DNA of 64,000 nucleotides from Saccharomyces paradoxus (GCF_002079055.1 NC_047498.1:186001-250000); one strand, 5' to 3'; counted from the stretch's first letter, positions 1 to 11,476 are shown. Made by a program: numbers and translations. The notes: generated by a model from the sequence alone, not told the origin.

Positions 1-3000
1 CAAATAGCTGTTTACATTTACATGAGGCGCTGTTTCCATTAAATACCTGAAAATTTCCCTAATTTTACCATGAGATTCCGAAAAATTATCCTTCAACAAA
101 CAATAATACAGGATAGAACCAATACTGTGGTAATGGCAGAATTCTGTGTCAACAATTGCGTATTCGTGCCACAATATCGCCATAAATTCGTTTAAGTTAT
201 TAACTACACATAAATGAATTAAATGAACAACTCTTGGTAGTAAATTATCATAATCGTACTTTATAATGTGATCTAGGGTATTCTTCAAAAACAATCCAAA
301 AGTGTTTACTGATGATATTGAATAAAGTCCAGAAAATAAAGTATTTTTCAACATATCTTTAACCTTTTTTGCTGGTACAAAAGTATCTTCATATTTCATT
401 TTCTTCAAATTCGCCATATTCAGCCTAATATTCTTTTCTACATCGTACCTTCTACTGGAGGAGAGCCCTATATAGTAAGGGTCAATCTCGTCTTTATATT
501 TTTCTTTCAATGAGAAAACGCCACTGTCAGTCAAACTTACTGGGGAGGTGTAATTGGCATATTTCTCGAGATATATGTCAAATGAAGGGTGCTTAGTGAT
601 ATGTTCTGGAATGCAGTTAACGATTTGCGCGTAAGAGCATGTGTCAAAACAAAGGGCATGGATAATTTCTGATTTAAACGTTCTCTCAAAACCTTCTTTT
701 GAAGATTTCATGACTAATGATCTCACTTCCGTAAGCAGTTGAATCAACAACAAAATGCATTCATTGACAACAGCTATAGTGGTTTCTGTATCAGGATAAT
801 CATACATTGGTACACCATTTGCCCAATGTTTCAATCCCCATCTTGAAAGGTAAGTAACCATTAGTTCATCAGGAATACACATTGCCATACTAAATTGGAC
901 GTTGAAAATGTCACTAATATAAGTAAACTCTCTCATACTGTATTTTGTGTACATCCGAGCCTGATGAGTAATTGGGGTCCCATTTCTTACCCAAAAACCG
1001 ACATTTATTTGCCCAATTAGGACCAGTGTTGACAAAGCAGATTCTGATATATGTAAAGCCTTCTGCTTATCTTGGAAAACCTCGAAGAGATTAATGTAGT
1101 TTGTTAAAGGCGCAGGAATTGGCTCATATCTACCACATTGACTCCATTGAATAACAAATTTGAACAGATACGACATTGGATTAAAAAAATACTGTGTACT
1201 TACACCCACTTGGAAATTAATGGTTTCTGCGACATAATTGCATATCGTCTCTCTAACTGTAGACAAAGTTGCTTTATTCGCATCAGTTTCATTGGTTGAT
1301 GCGTTATCAGATGACATAGCCTTTCTAGAATTAGTTAGTGATTCGAATTCCCGGGTCTGGGCGACGTGTAGTAGTTTAAGGACAATTTGCTTACGGAAGG
1401 CTGCGTCTTTGACCAAAGATATACTACGTGTGTATCCATCTGTCATTATCAGTATTGATGAGAAAAAGAAATAAAATGCAGAAAAATCAAAATTTTCGAC
1501 CTCTACGTGTTCTTTAGTTTCCCTTTTCAATGGTAACACGTTACTGAATTCAGAGAAGGATTCGATTATTGCGTTGAATATTGCGTCATTTGAGAGCAAT
1601 TCTTCTGGAACAGTGTTCGCTGACATTACCGTACAAAGGTCTTTAAAGCAAATGATTGTTCTTCGATTTCGTATAGTTTCAGTAGGCAATTTAAAGCCAT
1701 TGTATAGAGAGATGGGCAAATATGACATCAAGTCCTCTGGATTGAATGCCATGAGAGTAAAAGCGAACCTAATAGTTCGTTCAATGAATCCTGATCTTAT
1801 AGTCATATTTGCTATGCTAGGGTCTTGGAAAGTGTATTGCCCTAATATACTCATAAGAGTTACCTGGCACTCTTTAGCGTCTGATGCAACTGCATCATAC
1901 AGAACTGAAAGATAAACATCGATGTATTGAGCGGCAAGGAACTTTCTGCTTTCATCCCTTACGGAGAATAACGACGCTATGATTTTTAACATTTTGAATT
2001 TAGATTTTTTTGAGAGGATGTTAATAGAGTTGATGATGATATATTGGAATCTGGACCCATAAAAATTGTAAAAATGGCTCACTGTGTTCGGCGAATGAGC
2101 CCTGGTCAACCTTTCATTGTAATTAGTGAGTATTTTTGAAATTTTTTCGTCTTCAATGTTCTCTAATGACCAAGGCTTGAACCATGATTCATCGCTATCT
2201 TCGTTAGATATTAAGAACCCACCTAATAAGTTAATCTTGGAAAAATCAGGATTTGTATTTGAGGGAGATACTCTCATTTTAGAAAAATGTGAATACCAAA
2301 CGTCGAGCATGGAAATTCTAAGAGAATACTTATTTTCCAAAGATTTAGTCGATTTAAAGCACAATGAGTACAGCCAATCTGTTAAATCATCTGTTAGCTT
2401 TCTCTTAAATATATCGTCCACTTTCCTTACATGAACTCTTATGTTTTCCTTTTGGAACTCTTTAGCTATTCGATCCATTTCAAAAAAATTTTCACCTTGG
2501 AGCACAGTTACTACATCATGAGAATCTTCTAAAGCCTTCGTTATAGATATTGCATATTCAACTGGTGTATTTAAGATTTTGGTTATTATAGATGCTAGAT
2601 CCATGTAATGTACGTTACATTCTTCTTCTTCGATTTGGAGAGCCCACTCCACATGAGTTTCTTTCTCTGTGTTAGACCAATTGTTGTCAAAGAAAGTAAA
2701 ATTTTCGTCATTGACCAACGATTCACATTCTTGTTTATCCGTTATATCATCAGTAGTGGTGTTTTGATTAGGATGCATTAAAGAAGACTCTTTTCTCTCG
2801 CCTGAGTGGGCTTCCGCCTCCTCCTTATAAGAAACGGTTACATCAATTAAAAAATCCAGAACATAATTCAATAGGGAAATTACGTTTTCATCATCGGTTG
2901 CGTTACTATTGTTGTTAGAAATAGGAATGTTATTCAATTTGTTCTTGCATTTGAATGCGCGGCTTGGGTCATTAAAGGCAAAGGGGTCACCACAATGGCA

Positions 3001-3447
3001 TATTCTGCCCTCTGGGCGCATTACCACTTTAGCAACATACGAATGATTTAGGTGTTTTTCTTTATCAAAACAAAGCTCACAGATTTCATATAACGGATTC
3101 GTGGAGCATGTGAAACAGTAATAGATTGTCTCTGAGGGGAAGCATAAACGCGTGCACGCTGTTCCGATATGTACGTTACCTACAGAGCGATGGTCATCCT
3201 CGAACTCCAACGTTCTCCACTTTGTTCCATTTAGTATATCTCTGTACTTTTCGCTTGTCCATGCTTCAGAATTGAGTATAGAAACGAGAGAGTGCCAGTT
3301 TATATCGTTATCATTATTCTTAAGGCGTAGATTTAAAGTTTTCCATAGTAAGTAACTAGTGGTCTCGCTATATTCGCATTTCGCGAGTTTAGGAAGCTCG
3401 GTAAGAAAGTCTCTTATATTAGTTATAGCCTGGTCAGGATTTTCCAT
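1..3447 (-). CDS. UBR2: UBR2 (YLR024C), E3 ubiquitin ligase, partial (N-terminal ~1149 codons)
   Basis: Cytoplasmic N-recognin-family E3 ligase that works with Rad6 and Mub1 to ubiquitinate Rpn4, which controls proteasome gene expression (known for the family member). The start is the ATG at 3447-3445, giving MENPDQAITN. The frame runs off the left edge, so about 1149 of roughly 1870 residues are present and the C-terminal RING region is outside. A UBR box is readable around residues 109-170: clustered Cys/His including YYCFTC, CELC, HLNHSY and ICHCGDP, matching the zinc-binding pattern of UBR proteins. The frame read open at every place I sampled, but I did not translate the whole stretch. 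It is divergent from SNF7 across 1.2 kb. The identity also rests on synteny with SNF7 and SED5. Confidence 0.9.
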   Translation of the reverse strand, partial: MENPDQAITNIRDFLTELPKLAKCEYSETTSYLLWKTLNLRLKNNDNDINWHSLVSILNSEAWTSEKYRDILNGTKWRTLEFEDDHRSVGNVHIGTACTRLCFPSETIYYCFTCSTNPLYEICELCFDKEKHLNHSYVAKVVMRPEGRICHCGDPFAFNDPSRAFKCKNKLNNIPISNNNSNATDDENVISLLNYVLDFLIDVTVSYKEEAEAHSGERKESSLMHPNQNTTTDDITDKQECESLVNDENFTFFDNNWSNTEKETHVEWALQIEEEECNVHYMDLASIITKILNTPVEYAISITKALEDSHDVVTVLQGENFFEMDRIAKEFQKENIRVHVRKVDDIFKRKLTDDLTDWLYSLCFKSTKSLENKYSLRISMLDVWYSHFSKMRVSPSNTNPDFSKINLLGGFLISNEDSDESWFKPWSLENIEDEKISKILTNYNERLTRAHSPNTVSHFYNFYGSRFQYIIINSINILSKKSKFKMLKIIASLFSVRDESRKFLAAQYIDVYLSVLYDAVASDAKECQVTLMSILGQYTFQDPSIANMTIRSGFIERTIRFAFTLMAFNPEDLMSYLPISLYNGFKLPTETIRNRRTIICFKDLCTVMSANTVPEELLSNDAIFNAIIESFSEFSNVLPLKRETKEHVEVENFDFSAFYFFFSSILIMTDGYTRSISLVKDAAFRKQIVLKLLHVAQTREFESLTNSRKAMSSDNASTNETDANKATLSTVRETICNYVAETINFQVGVSTQYFFNPMSYLFKFVIQWSQCGRYEPIPAPLTNYINLFEVFQDKQKALHISESALSTLVLIGQINVGFWVRNGTPITHQARMYTKYSMREFTYISDIFNVQFSMAMCIPDELMVTYLSRWGLKHWANGVPMYDYPDTETTIAVVNECILLLIQLLTEVRSLVMKSSKEGFERTFKSEIIHALCFDTCSYAQIVNCIPEHITKHPSFDIYLEKYANYTSPVSLTDSGVFSLKEKYKDEIDPYYIGLSSSRRYDVEKNIRLNMANLKKMKYEDTFVPAKKVKDMLKNTLFSGLYSISSVNTFGLFLKNTLDHIIKYDYDNLLPRVVHLIHLCVVNNLNEFMAILWHEYAIVDTEFCHYHSIGSILYYCLLKDNFSESHGKIREIFRYLMETAPHVNVNSYL

Positions 3448-4626
3448 GCGTGCTTGTTGAGTAGCTACTGATTTAGTTAACGAATCTTTCCCTTTACTAT
3501 CAGGAACGAGTAAATGATAATAATTAAAAAAAGCCCGCTCTTTTTTTAAAAAAGTAAGCAACCTTTTTAGAGAGTTGCTAGTAATATGCCAAGCAATTAA
3601 AAATATAAATGCGTGAATTATTGGGGTTCTCCCCGTAGCTCTACATCGATGATGCACTTTATTGATATTGCATAAAAGTTCAACAAACGCCACTGGAAAT
3701 TGCCGCCGTTGTCGCCGGAACGTGGTAAGTGATGGTCTGCCTTTTGCTCATTCATTGAAGGAACAAACATTCAGGATCTAGAACCAATAGCATCTGCCCT
3801 GCAAAAAAGAGAATATGAGTATTGTGATGGCTGGATTGATTGACATCGAACATTGTAAGAAGCTGGAGGGCATGAATACGCAGCAATATGTAGATCGAAA
3901 TTGACGAGGCAAGTCAGCGCCTGCCTCTAAACGGGCATAAATTTCTGCGGTATTTTGCCTAGTTTCATAGTTGATTTATGTCAACCTTAGTAGGAGTAAT
4001 CAATTTAACTTGTTGCTCATAACTACAGGTTCGTCAGTATATTAGTAATATGTGTCAATGTCTACCAAAAATTGGTATACCCCGGTATTTTTTTTGTACT
4101 ATGCCAACTGGTCCTAGTGATTTCGCCTCTATAAATAACTATTTAAATGCGATATTTCAAGCATATCAAAGAACGAGGCAGATAAAGCCTTTCAGACGGC
4201 CTTTGATAATGTTCTTTTCTTTTAATTCTTAACTTAGCGATTGACAGCTACGCAACAATAGTAAAAGGTAACTGTCTTCTATTCAAGATTGATCTGACAT
4301 AGCGTTATGTGCTACGTACTTGTCTAAACTAGACATTAGATATATGGGCTAAATAACGACCGATGATGGTGCACTGCTAATAACTAATACTTGGAACTGG
4401 TGAGGAATAGCAAATATAGATGATACATGGCTTTGAAGTAAACATGTCATTTTACACGTTTTGGGCTCGACCCTTTTGATAAAAGATGGGATTTTTAAAT
4501 AAGTGGGTGGGTGATTTCGAATCACGAATAGTTGGCATGACAGGGGAGATTATACGTTTTCAAAGCAGAAGATATAGTGTTTTGGAAAGGACCAGCAGAA
4601 ACATAACAATACTGATAAAATAAGGC
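3448..4626. other. Intergenic, divergent UBR2/SNF7 promoters
   Basis: This is 1.18 kb between two divergent genes. I see no RNA gene or conserved motif I can name. A 60-codon ATG ORF at 4050-4232 has no recognisable features and is probably chance. The length is close to what I remember for this gap in S. cerevisiae. Confidence 0.6.
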
Positions 4627-5349
4627 ATGTGGTCGTCTCTTTTTGGTTGGGCATCAAATAATGCCAGGAATACAGAGTCGCCAACGAAGGCCATAGTGCG
4701 GTTGAGGGAGCATATCAACCTTCTATCCAAAAAGCAATCGCATCTGCGTACTCAAATCACAAATCAAGAGAATGAAGCTAGAATCTTTTTGACGAAGGGC
4801 AATAAAGTAATGGCCAAGAACGCGCTTAAAAAGAAGAAGATATACGAACAGAATTTAAGTAAGGTGGAAGGCACAATGGAATCTATGGAACAGCAGCTAT
4901 TCTCTATAGAAAGCGCAAACTTGAATCTGGAGACAATGAGGGCTATGCAGGAAGGTGCCAAGGCAATGAAATCCATTCACAATGGTCTTGACATAGATAA
5001 AGTGGATGAAACTATGGACGAGATAAGGGAGCAAGTAGAATTAGGAGACGAAATAAGCGATGCTATATCTAGACCGTTAAATACTGGGGCAAACGAGGTT
5101 GATGAAGATGAATTGGACGAGGAATTGGACATGCTGGCTCAAGAAAATGCTAACCAAGAAATGTCCAAGATCGTTAATAATAATGTCAACGCGGCACCTA
5201 TTTCAGACAATAAAGTCTCTCTACCTAGTGTTCCAAGTAATAAGATTAAACAAAGTGAGACTTCCATGAAGGACGGAGGAGAGGAGGAGGAAGAAGAAGA
5301 TGAAGACGAAAAGGCATTAAGGGAACTACAAGCGGAAATGGGGCTTTGA
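4627..5349 (+). CDS. SNF7: SNF7 (YLR025W), ESCRT-III subunit
   Basis: Main polymer-forming subunit of ESCRT-III. It assembles on endosomal membranes to bud intralumenal vesicles and is disassembled by Vps4. The 240-aa length equals the S. cerevisiae protein. The N-terminal ANCHR-type amphipathic start (MWSSLFGW), a basic helical core to about residue 150, and a strongly acidic C-terminus with an E/D run and the terminal LRELQAEMGL MIM-type helix are all visible. It differs from my memory of the S. cerevisiae protein at about 15 positions, including the KKKKIYEQNL segment and the acidic linker. This is the clearest sign that the window is not S288C. Confidence 0.96.
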   Translation: MWSSLFGWASNNARNTESPTKAIVRLREHINLLSKKQSHLRTQITNQENEARIFLTKGNKVMAKNALKKKKIYEQNLSKVEGTMESMEQQLFSIESANLNLETMRAMQEGAKAMKSIHNGLDIDKVDETMDEIREQVELGDEISDAISRPLNTGANEVDEDELDEELDMLAQENANQEMSKIVNNNVNAAPISDNKVSLPSVPSNKIKQSETSMKDGGEEEEEEDEDEKALRELQAEMGL

Positions 5350-5609
5350 ATGTACTCTATGTGATCTAGATGAAAGGAATAAAATAGGCGTTCTTAATTC
5401 TCTCGTTCTGTATACACTGCTTTATATACATGAAGTTCATAAAGTTAAGTCACAACTAATAGTTTTTTATTTAATTTTTGTGTTCATAAGTGTAGAAGGG
5501 AATGTGCATTCATTATTTTTATCTGTTATTGTTATATTATTATACAGAAAAGATGAGAGGAAAAGAAAATAAATAATTACATGCGTATTTTTCTTCTTTT
5601 AATTCGCTC

Positions 5610-6632
5610 TTAATTGACTAAAACCCAAATCAGAAAAAATATAAAGATTACAAAAAAAACCTTCGCGGCTAACCACCTATTACTTTTTATCCTGTCGAAG
5701 TATTTCAAAAGTTCCCTTTGAGCACCACTGATGTTTAAATCGATGTCGTCTACGTTTGCATCAATTCTTTGGATAACTTCGCCTTGCTCTTGGACCATGG
5801 AGGCCAGTTGTTGAAAAAGGTTCCCCACTTCCTGGATGGTAGATTCTATTGTCTCCACTGCTCTATTTCTTTCTTGTAAGTAGACATTATTGGATAGTTG
5901 TCCCTCCTCCATTAACATTAATTGAGAGTCGTTCTGAGGAAAAGACAGCTCCCCCTGGTTGGACGAGTTGTTATTCTTTTCTGAGGATTCATCTAGTAGT
6001 GAGGTCATGAACGGGTTGGAGTTGTTGTACGTGGTCAAATCCACGGCGTGATTACTTTGTGTGTGGTCATCAGCTTCTGCATGTTCAGTATCAGTGGTCA
6101 ATTTTTGCCATCTGTCTTTGTTTGCCATTTCTAATCGTTGCCTTTCCTCCAATACGTCTTTAAAACTTCCCGATATGTTTTTCATTTGTGTATTTAAAAG
6201 ATTCACAACATTTTTTGAGTGCTGCACGGCGCTGGGCTGGTTAGAAGATTGATTTGATGTGTTACCACTCACGTCAGTTTTCTTAAGCTGACTTAATTGT
6301 ACTAGACTTTGCTCTATGGCATAAATCTTCCTTTTGATCAAAAAGGACAGCTCAGCAATCTCGACGGGGTTGTCATTGAACATCGGTTTCCTCTTGGCCA
6401 GCACGGCTAATTTAGATAGTAGTTGGGCGGTGGATGAAATTTCATGGGCTATACCAGAAGCCTTTTTTTGAAACTCAGAGACATTCTTCCCATTGCCAGT
6501 TGTGTGGTTGAAGGAGTCTCCATTTTCTTGCTCCTGAAGACGTTCTCTCTGCTGATCCTTAAAGTTTTTGTTTCTTTTCTTGTAACTCAACACGCTTTGT
6601 TGAAATTCTGAAGTTCTATCTTTTATATTCAT
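5610..6632 (-). CDS. SED5: SED5 (YLR026C), Golgi syntaxin (t-SNARE)
   Basis: Qa-SNARE of the cis-Golgi needed for ER-to-Golgi and intra-Golgi fusion. The 340-aa length equals the family member in S. cerevisiae. The N-terminus (MNIKDRTSEFQQSVLSYKKR) carries the short peptide that binds Sly1. A helical Habc region follows. The SNARE motif lies around residues 250-315 (ETIESTIQEVGNLFQQLA with a central Q layer), then a single C-terminal membrane anchor at about 319-338 (WLAAKVFFVIFIFFLIWVLV). The ATG is at 6632-6630. It is convergent with SNF7 across 260 bp. Confidence 0.97.
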   Translation of the reverse strand: MNIKDRTSEFQQSVLSYKKRNKNFKDQQRERLQEQENGDSFNHTTGNGKNVSEFQKKASGIAHEISSTAQLLSKLAVLAKRKPMFNDNPVEIAELSFLIKRKIYAIEQSLVQLSQLKKTDVSGNTSNQSSNQPSAVQHSKNVVNLLNTQMKNISGSFKDVLEERQRLEMANKDRWQKLTTDTEHAEADDHTQSNHAVDLTTYNNSNPFMTSLLDESSEKNNNSSNQGELSFPQNDSQLMLMEEGQLSNNVYLQERNRAVETIESTIQEVGNLFQQLASMVQEQGEVIQRIDANVDDIDLNISGAQRELLKYFDRIKSNRWLAAKVFFVIFIFFLIWVLVN

Positions 6633-6976
6633 GGGGGTTGTGCAGTATGATGAAATGGTGGGCTGAGAGTAGAGATGGAAAAAAATATATACAGTAAAGA
6701 ATGGGCGATTTTCCGTTCAAATAGGTCTAGCAAGGGCGTTGATGCGGCGGTAGGAATTTTTTTTTTTTAGGATTTCTATATTGGCGTTATTATTCTTATT
6801 ATGATTGTTTCGAATATGCCCGTTCGCCTCGCCTCGATCGATAATTTTACCCGGATATTACGCCAATAATAATACACGTAAGTGAAAGCAAAGAAGAAGC
6901 ATTTCTTTTTTTCCCTTTTTACATTAAAAAAACTATGAAGAGTGTAGCAGGCGAGTATAAGTGTACTATTTAATCA
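6633..6976. promoter_or_regulatory. SED5 upstream region with a Reb1 site
   Basis: This 344-bp spacer holds the SED5 promoter and the 3' end of AAT2. TTACCCGG at 6847-6854 is a perfect Reb1 core about 215 bp upstream of the SED5 ATG. A T/A-rich run near 6760-6770 may act as a nucleosome-depleting element. Binding is inferred from the motif only. Confidence 0.6.
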
Positions 6977-8233
6977 TTACAATTTAGCCTCAGTAGCATA
7001 GAAGCGCACCACTTCATCAATGGCCTTAGCCACGTATTCGACGTTTCCTTGATTCAATCCAGCGATAGAGGCTCTGCCTGAAGCAACTAAGTAAACTGCA
7101 TGGGTTTCTTCAAGTCTTTTAACCATTTGAGGAGTCAACCCTGTAAAGGAGAACATCCCGCATTGGTTCACTATATGATCCCAGTTGCCGGGAGTGCCTA
7201 ACTTGACCAAATGGTCTCTTAATGCGTGTCTCATTTTCGTGATTCTGGAGGACATAGTAACCATATCCTTGTGCCATTGTTCGGTTAATTCTGGTGTTTC
7301 CAGCAGTTTAGCGACAATCTTAGCACCATAGGCCGGTGGATTGGACACTTCGCTACGAATAATTTTGGCTAATTGAGAGGTAACAGCAGGCTTTATGGTT
7401 TTGTTTTGCGCTTGCTTTGTAAGTGCTAGGTGGAAACAGCCTACACGCTCACCGTACATACCGGCGTTCTTGGCAAAGGACTGGCAAACAAAGACGGGAG
7501 AGACTGTGGCAAGCTTCTCCACCCCCAGACGCACAGCATAAGCATCTTTGTCCAAATCTCCAGTGGCAAACCCCTGGTAGGCGGTGTCAAATAAAGCGAT
7601 GTGGTTTTTTGAGGCGATAGCGTCAACGATCTGAACCCATTCCTCGCTGGTGGGGTCTAAACCAGTAGGGTTGTGGGCACAAGAGTGTAGAACGAAAATT
7701 GAACCCTCTGGGGCCTTCTGAATAGCACTTAGGAAGCCGTCTAAGTCCAAAGACTTAGTTTCGTTGGCCCAGTAAGGGTAAGTGGCCGTTTTCAAGCCTT
7801 GATTCTCAAAAATGGCCATGTGGTTGGCCCAAGTGGGCTTAGACAAATAGACCAGCTTATCTGGGAAGAATTTTGAGAAAAACTTCGCAGATATATGAAG
7901 AGCCCCCGTACCTGACAGCGATTGTACGGAGATTACTCTATCTTCCTGCAAGGCATTGGATTGGGTACCAAAGATGATCTTGGCGGCGTTAGATGTCAAA
8001 GTTGGCAACCCGGTAATACCAAGGTATTCATGATTGTAAGAGCTGTCGCCATGAATTAGTTTTTCTGCGGCTTTAACACTTGGTAAGACCCATGGTTTAC
8101 CTTTGTCGTCTCTGTAGGCCCCAATACCCAAGTCGACTTTGGTAGTGCGTTGGTCTTGTCCGTACCTTTGTTTGATGCCGAAAAGAGCATCAGGGGGTAG
8201 CAATTCGATGTCATTAAACAGAGCGGCAGACAT
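6977..8233 (-). CDS. AAT2: AAT2 (YLR027C), aspartate aminotransferase
   Basis: PLP enzyme that interconverts aspartate/2-oxoglutarate and oxaloacetate/glutamate. It supports nitrogen metabolism and the malate-aspartate shuttle, in the cytosol and, on oleate, in peroxisomes. The 418-aa class I aminotransferase fold is complete. The PLP lysine lies in SFAKNAGMYGERVG near residue 255. The substrate/cofactor motifs HSCAHNPTG and FDTAYQGF are upstream of it. The protein ends in AKL, a C-terminal peroxisomal targeting signal (PTS1). The ATG is at 8233-8231, preceded by a short TATTCTTG tandem repeat in the leader. Confidence 0.97.
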   Translation of the reverse strand: MSAALFNDIELLPPDALFGIKQRYGQDQRTTKVDLGIGAYRDDKGKPWVLPSVKAAEKLIHGDSSYNHEYLGITGLPTLTSNAAKIIFGTQSNALQEDRVISVQSLSGTGALHISAKFFSKFFPDKLVYLSKPTWANHMAIFENQGLKTATYPYWANETKSLDLDGFLSAIQKAPEGSIFVLHSCAHNPTGLDPTSEEWVQIVDAIASKNHIALFDTAYQGFATGDLDKDAYAVRLGVEKLATVSPVFVCQSFAKNAGMYGERVGCFHLALTKQAQNKTIKPAVTSQLAKIIRSEVSNPPAYGAKIVAKLLETPELTEQWHKDMVTMSSRITKMRHALRDHLVKLGTPGNWDHIVNQCGMFSFTGLTPQMVKRLEETHAVYLVASGRASIAGLNQGNVEYVAKAIDEVVRFYATEAKL

Positions 8234-8930
8234 TATCGTTCTTGTGTTCTTGTATTCTTGTATTCTTGTATTCTTCTCTTTATTGCGAATTCAATGATTG
8301 TGCTCAATTCCTCTCTTAAGCATTCATATAGTATATATACCGACGTGCAAGGCGACAGAGTAAATGAGGCCGATCACGCTGACTCACTCAGTCCGAGTCT
8401 CGCAGATCGTTACACACGTAAGGGAAAAATGTCCATTTCCAGTGATGATCAACAGTACTGCTAACAAGGACATTGCAATAAGAGCAATAAACAGTAGCAA
8501 TGCTTTAAAGGCTGCTGTCTATTGTACCCATTGCAGACGTATGGAATGTGTATCATTATATTTGGAGTAGTGGTTTCTTTTTCCGTACTTCTTCTAATCT
8601 TTGCATACATTATGGCATCTACCCCAGTAATCGTGTGTTACAGGCGTCACTAGCACCGCTTAATTAAGCACACTGCTTGAAATTTTGGAAATGTCTTCAT
8701 GGTATGCTGTTTGTGAATAATCTTTTTATTTCCTTCTGGTGTGGTAACCCTAAATCATCAGCGGCTATTATTTCATATTGTTACCCTGACATTTTTTCAT
8801 TTTTCAAGAAAATTTTCCTACAGTTTCTTTCGCCTATATAAACACTTGGAAACTCTCATCGTCATCCATTCAATTTTCACAGTAACCTTTTTTGTTCTTG
8901 TTCCTTTCTACTTTTTTTTGAAAGGAAAGT
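8234..8930. promoter_or_regulatory. Divergent AAT2/SNR30 promoter region
   Basis: About 700 bp between the AAT2 start and the 5' end of SNR30. A TATA element (CTATATAAA, about 8836-8844) lies roughly 90 bp before the SNR30 start. Short ORFs here (for example 8258-8464 and 8364-8570) overlap each other and look like chance. Confidence 0.5.
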
Positions 8931-9540
8931 AACCATAGTCTCGTGCTAGTTCGGTACTATACAGGGAAGGGAAGTCACTCGCATACGTGTGTGTGCACTT
9001 CTTGCTATTGCTGCTTAGCTTCTCTAAAACACTGGGCTAGCGTTTTCAACGCTCGAGAGGCAGAGTCTCAAGGAGCCCCCAATGGGCCTCACGTATTCAC
9101 ATCTAGATGGCGCTTCGGACAACGGCATCACATAAGGGATGCAGCTCCTGACTTCTCCTCTGATCTTCGTGACCAGGGTTTTGAGTCGTCGGACAACGGG
9201 CAGTTTCTCTTAGTCGTTGCGTCGGGTGCTGTTGCTTTAACGATGTGTACGAGAGGTTCGGGGGCTGTTGCCATGATATATATGGATGAGACAGAAGTAG
9301 CCCCGTTGACGAGTTTAACTTAGATCAAGTAGGATGCATGACCTTGAGCTCTTTTCCTATACTTTGTCCTATGTCCGGCTTTCTCCTTATTACGAAGAGA
9401 TTGCATGATGAAGGTGCAGAGTGGGAAAATCTGAGTTCGGTCGTCTTTGTTGTTCGTCCTACCGCAGTATATTCCTAAACACTATGAAATGACCCTAGTT
9501 GGTCCATGATCATTTGGGTAAAACCATACTGCAGATATCT
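8931..9540 (+). ncRNA. SNR30: snR30, large box H/ACA snoRNA for 18S rRNA processing
   Basis: Essential H/ACA snoRNA (U17 homologue) that guides early cleavages of pre-18S rRNA rather than pseudouridylation. The 5' end begins AACCATAGTCTCGTGCTAG, which I recognise from yeast snR30. The diagnostic 3' hairpin is readable. The m1 motif ATATTCCTA is at about 9469-9477 and m2 AAACCAT at 9521-9527. The stem strand GCAGTAT at 9463-9469 pairs with ATACTGC at 9526-9532. ATA three bases before about 9540 would serve as the ACA-type box. The length of about 610 nt agrees with the roughly 606 nt I recall. Synteny between AAT2 and ADE16 fits. The 3' end is estimated. Confidence 0.92.
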
Positions 9541-9700
9541 TTATATAACTAGCGCTAATTCACATCTTGTTCTCTCCCAGAAGGGGAAAATCTCCAACGT
9601 AGAAAATTAAGGAAGTATACGTTTACGTATATACACTTGCATCCAGCTATATATGTTGTTTTTTGTTTTTCTTCTTTTCTTCTAATAAGACGCACCGCAC

Positions 9701-11476
9701 CTAGTGGTGGAATAAACGGATGGGGTTTTCCACGTAGACGATATCAAATGAATCCGCCGCTTGGAAGACAACTTTGTCCATGACAGACCCTGAGGGAGCC
9801 GCGATGAACTTTACACCGGACTGCACAGCTCTATAAACATTGTCTGGGAAGGGGAAAAAAGCATCAGATGATAACGAAACATTGTTTAGTTTGCTTAACC
9901 ATTCTAGTTTCTCATTTTCAGTAAATGGTTCAGGAACTTCTTCAAATTTGCTTTCATAATCCACCTTTTCCGGCCCTTCTATTCTTTGTCCTGTAACGAA
10001 AAGATCAATCGCGTTCGATTTGTCTGCTCTTTTAATTCCCTTAGCCCATTTCATGTTCAAAACCTTGGGATGTTGTCTCAACCACCAGTTGTCCGTCTTG
10101 TCACCAGCTAATCTGGTACAGTGTATACGCGATTGTTGGCCGGCTCCAAGTCCCACGACCATACCGTTCTTTGCGTAGCAAACAGAATTCGATTGTGTAT
10201 ACTTTAAAACCAGTGTGGCAACGGTTAGGTCGATAACAGCCTGCTCGGTGAGTGCTTTATTTTTAGACACAATTTCTTTGAAAGTAGATTGGTTTATAAT
10301 CGCATCGTTTCTCTTTTGTTGCAGTGTGACGCCAAAAACTTCCCGGGATTCCATTTGACCAGGAACGTAGTTTGGATCGATTTGTAGAATACAGTATTTC
10401 CCGTTTTTCTTCTTAGATAGTATATTCAATGCCTCTGGTTCATACCCGGGAGCAATAACACCATCAGAGACCTCTTTGGAGATAATTTTTGCAGTAGCGA
10501 CATCCACAATGTTGGACAAAGCAATAAAGTCACCAAACGATGACATCCTGTCCGCACCACGGGCCCTAGCGTACGCACATGCCAATGGCGAAAGATCCTC
10601 CATATCTTTCACAAAATAAACCTGCTTTTCCACGTCAGATAATGGAAGCCCCACCGCAGCACCTGCTGGTGAAACGTGCTTGAACGATGCTGCCGCAGGC
10701 AGGTTTAATGATGCAGATAACTCTTTCACTAAAGGCCATGAGTTCAAGGCATCCAAAAGATTTATGTATCCTGGTGTACCGCAGAGTACTTTAAAGGGTA
10801 ACTCCTCCTGTTGAGCAATATAAGCTTGAGCAGGCCTTTGGTGAGGATTACACCCATATCTTAGCGGTAATTGGGCTTTCCCTTCGGAGTATTGTTTCCT
10901 AAAAAAATCAGAAATGGCTGCATCATAATCGGCCGTATGTTCAAACGCCTTTAATGCAAATCTATTTCTTAAATCTTGAGAGATTTCACCGTCCTTGGAC
11001 AAGTCTTGTAAAAAGATAGAATAATCGTTAGGGTCTGAAAGAATAGTCACTCTGGAATGGTTCTTTGCAGCAGCTCTTAATAAAGTCACACCACCAATAT
11101 CAATTTCCTCCACGGCTTCTTGAACTGTAACACCAATTTTAGCCACAGTTTCTTTGAATGGATATAGATTACATACGACAAAATCCACCTTATCAATGTG
11201 CTGTTCCTTCAAATCCTTTTCGTCGCCCTCTAAATTCCTGGCAAGAATACCTGCATGAACAGCAGGGTGAAGAGTCTTCACTCTACCCCCTAGCATTTCT
11301 GGAGCATGTGTGATTGAGGAAACATCATCCACTGGAAAACCGGCCTCTCTGACCATGTTGGCAGTACCACCTGATGCTAAGATACGAACATTGTTCTCTA
11401 CCAATCCCTTGGCTAAGTCCAATAAGCCTGTCTTATCATAAACTGACAAAATCGCAGTCTTGGTATATTTGCCCAT
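9701..11476 (-). CDS. ADE16: ADE16 (YLR028C), AICAR transformylase / IMP cyclohydrolase
   Basis: Bifunctional enzyme for the last two steps of de novo purine synthesis: AICAR plus 10-formyl-THF to FAICAR, then closure to IMP. The 591-aa length matches the family. The N-terminal MGS-like cyclohydrolase domain is at about 1-150 ([28 protein letters not shown]). The transformylase domain follows, with the catalytic Lys-His pair in [13 protein letters not shown] near residues 263-266 and [15 protein letters not shown] later. The paralogue ADE17 is elsewhere in Saccharomyces genomes; synteny decides for ADE16. SHM2, which supplies one-carbon units to the same pathway, is also in this window. Confidence 0.96.
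   Translation of the reverse strand: MGKYTKTAILSVYDKTGLLDLAKGLVENNVRILASGGTANMVREAGFPVDDVSSITHAPEMLGGRVKTLHPAVHAGILARNLEGDEKDLKEQHIDKVDFVVCNLYPFKETVAKIGVTVQEAVEEIDIGGVTLLRAAAKNHSRVTILSDPNDYSIFLQDLSKDGEISQDLRNRFALKAFEHTADYDAAISDFFRKQYSEGKAQLPLRYGCNPHQRPAQAYIAQQEELPFKVLCGTPGYINLLDALNSWPLVKELSASLNLPAAASFKHVSPAGAAVGLPLSDVEKQVYFVKDMEDLSPLACAYARARGADRMSSFGDFIALSNIVDVATAKIISKEVSDGVIAPGYEPEALNILSKKKNGKYCILQIDPNYVPGQMESREVFGVTLQQKRNDAIINQSTFKEIVSKNKALTEQAVIDLTVATLVLKYTQSNSVCYAKNGMVVGLGAGQQSRIHCTRLAGDKTDNWWLRQHPKVLNMKWAKGIKRADKSNAIDLFVTGQRIEGPEKVDYESKFEEVPEPFTENEKLEWLSKLNNVSLSSDAFFPFPDNVYRAVQSGVKFIAAPSGSVMDKVVFQAADSFDIVYVENPIRLFHH

Noticed and set aside
8943-9323. 126-codon ORF inside SNR30
   Set aside because: The DNA is the snR30 RNA gene, shown by its 5' end and the m1/m2 hairpin; the ORF is incidental.
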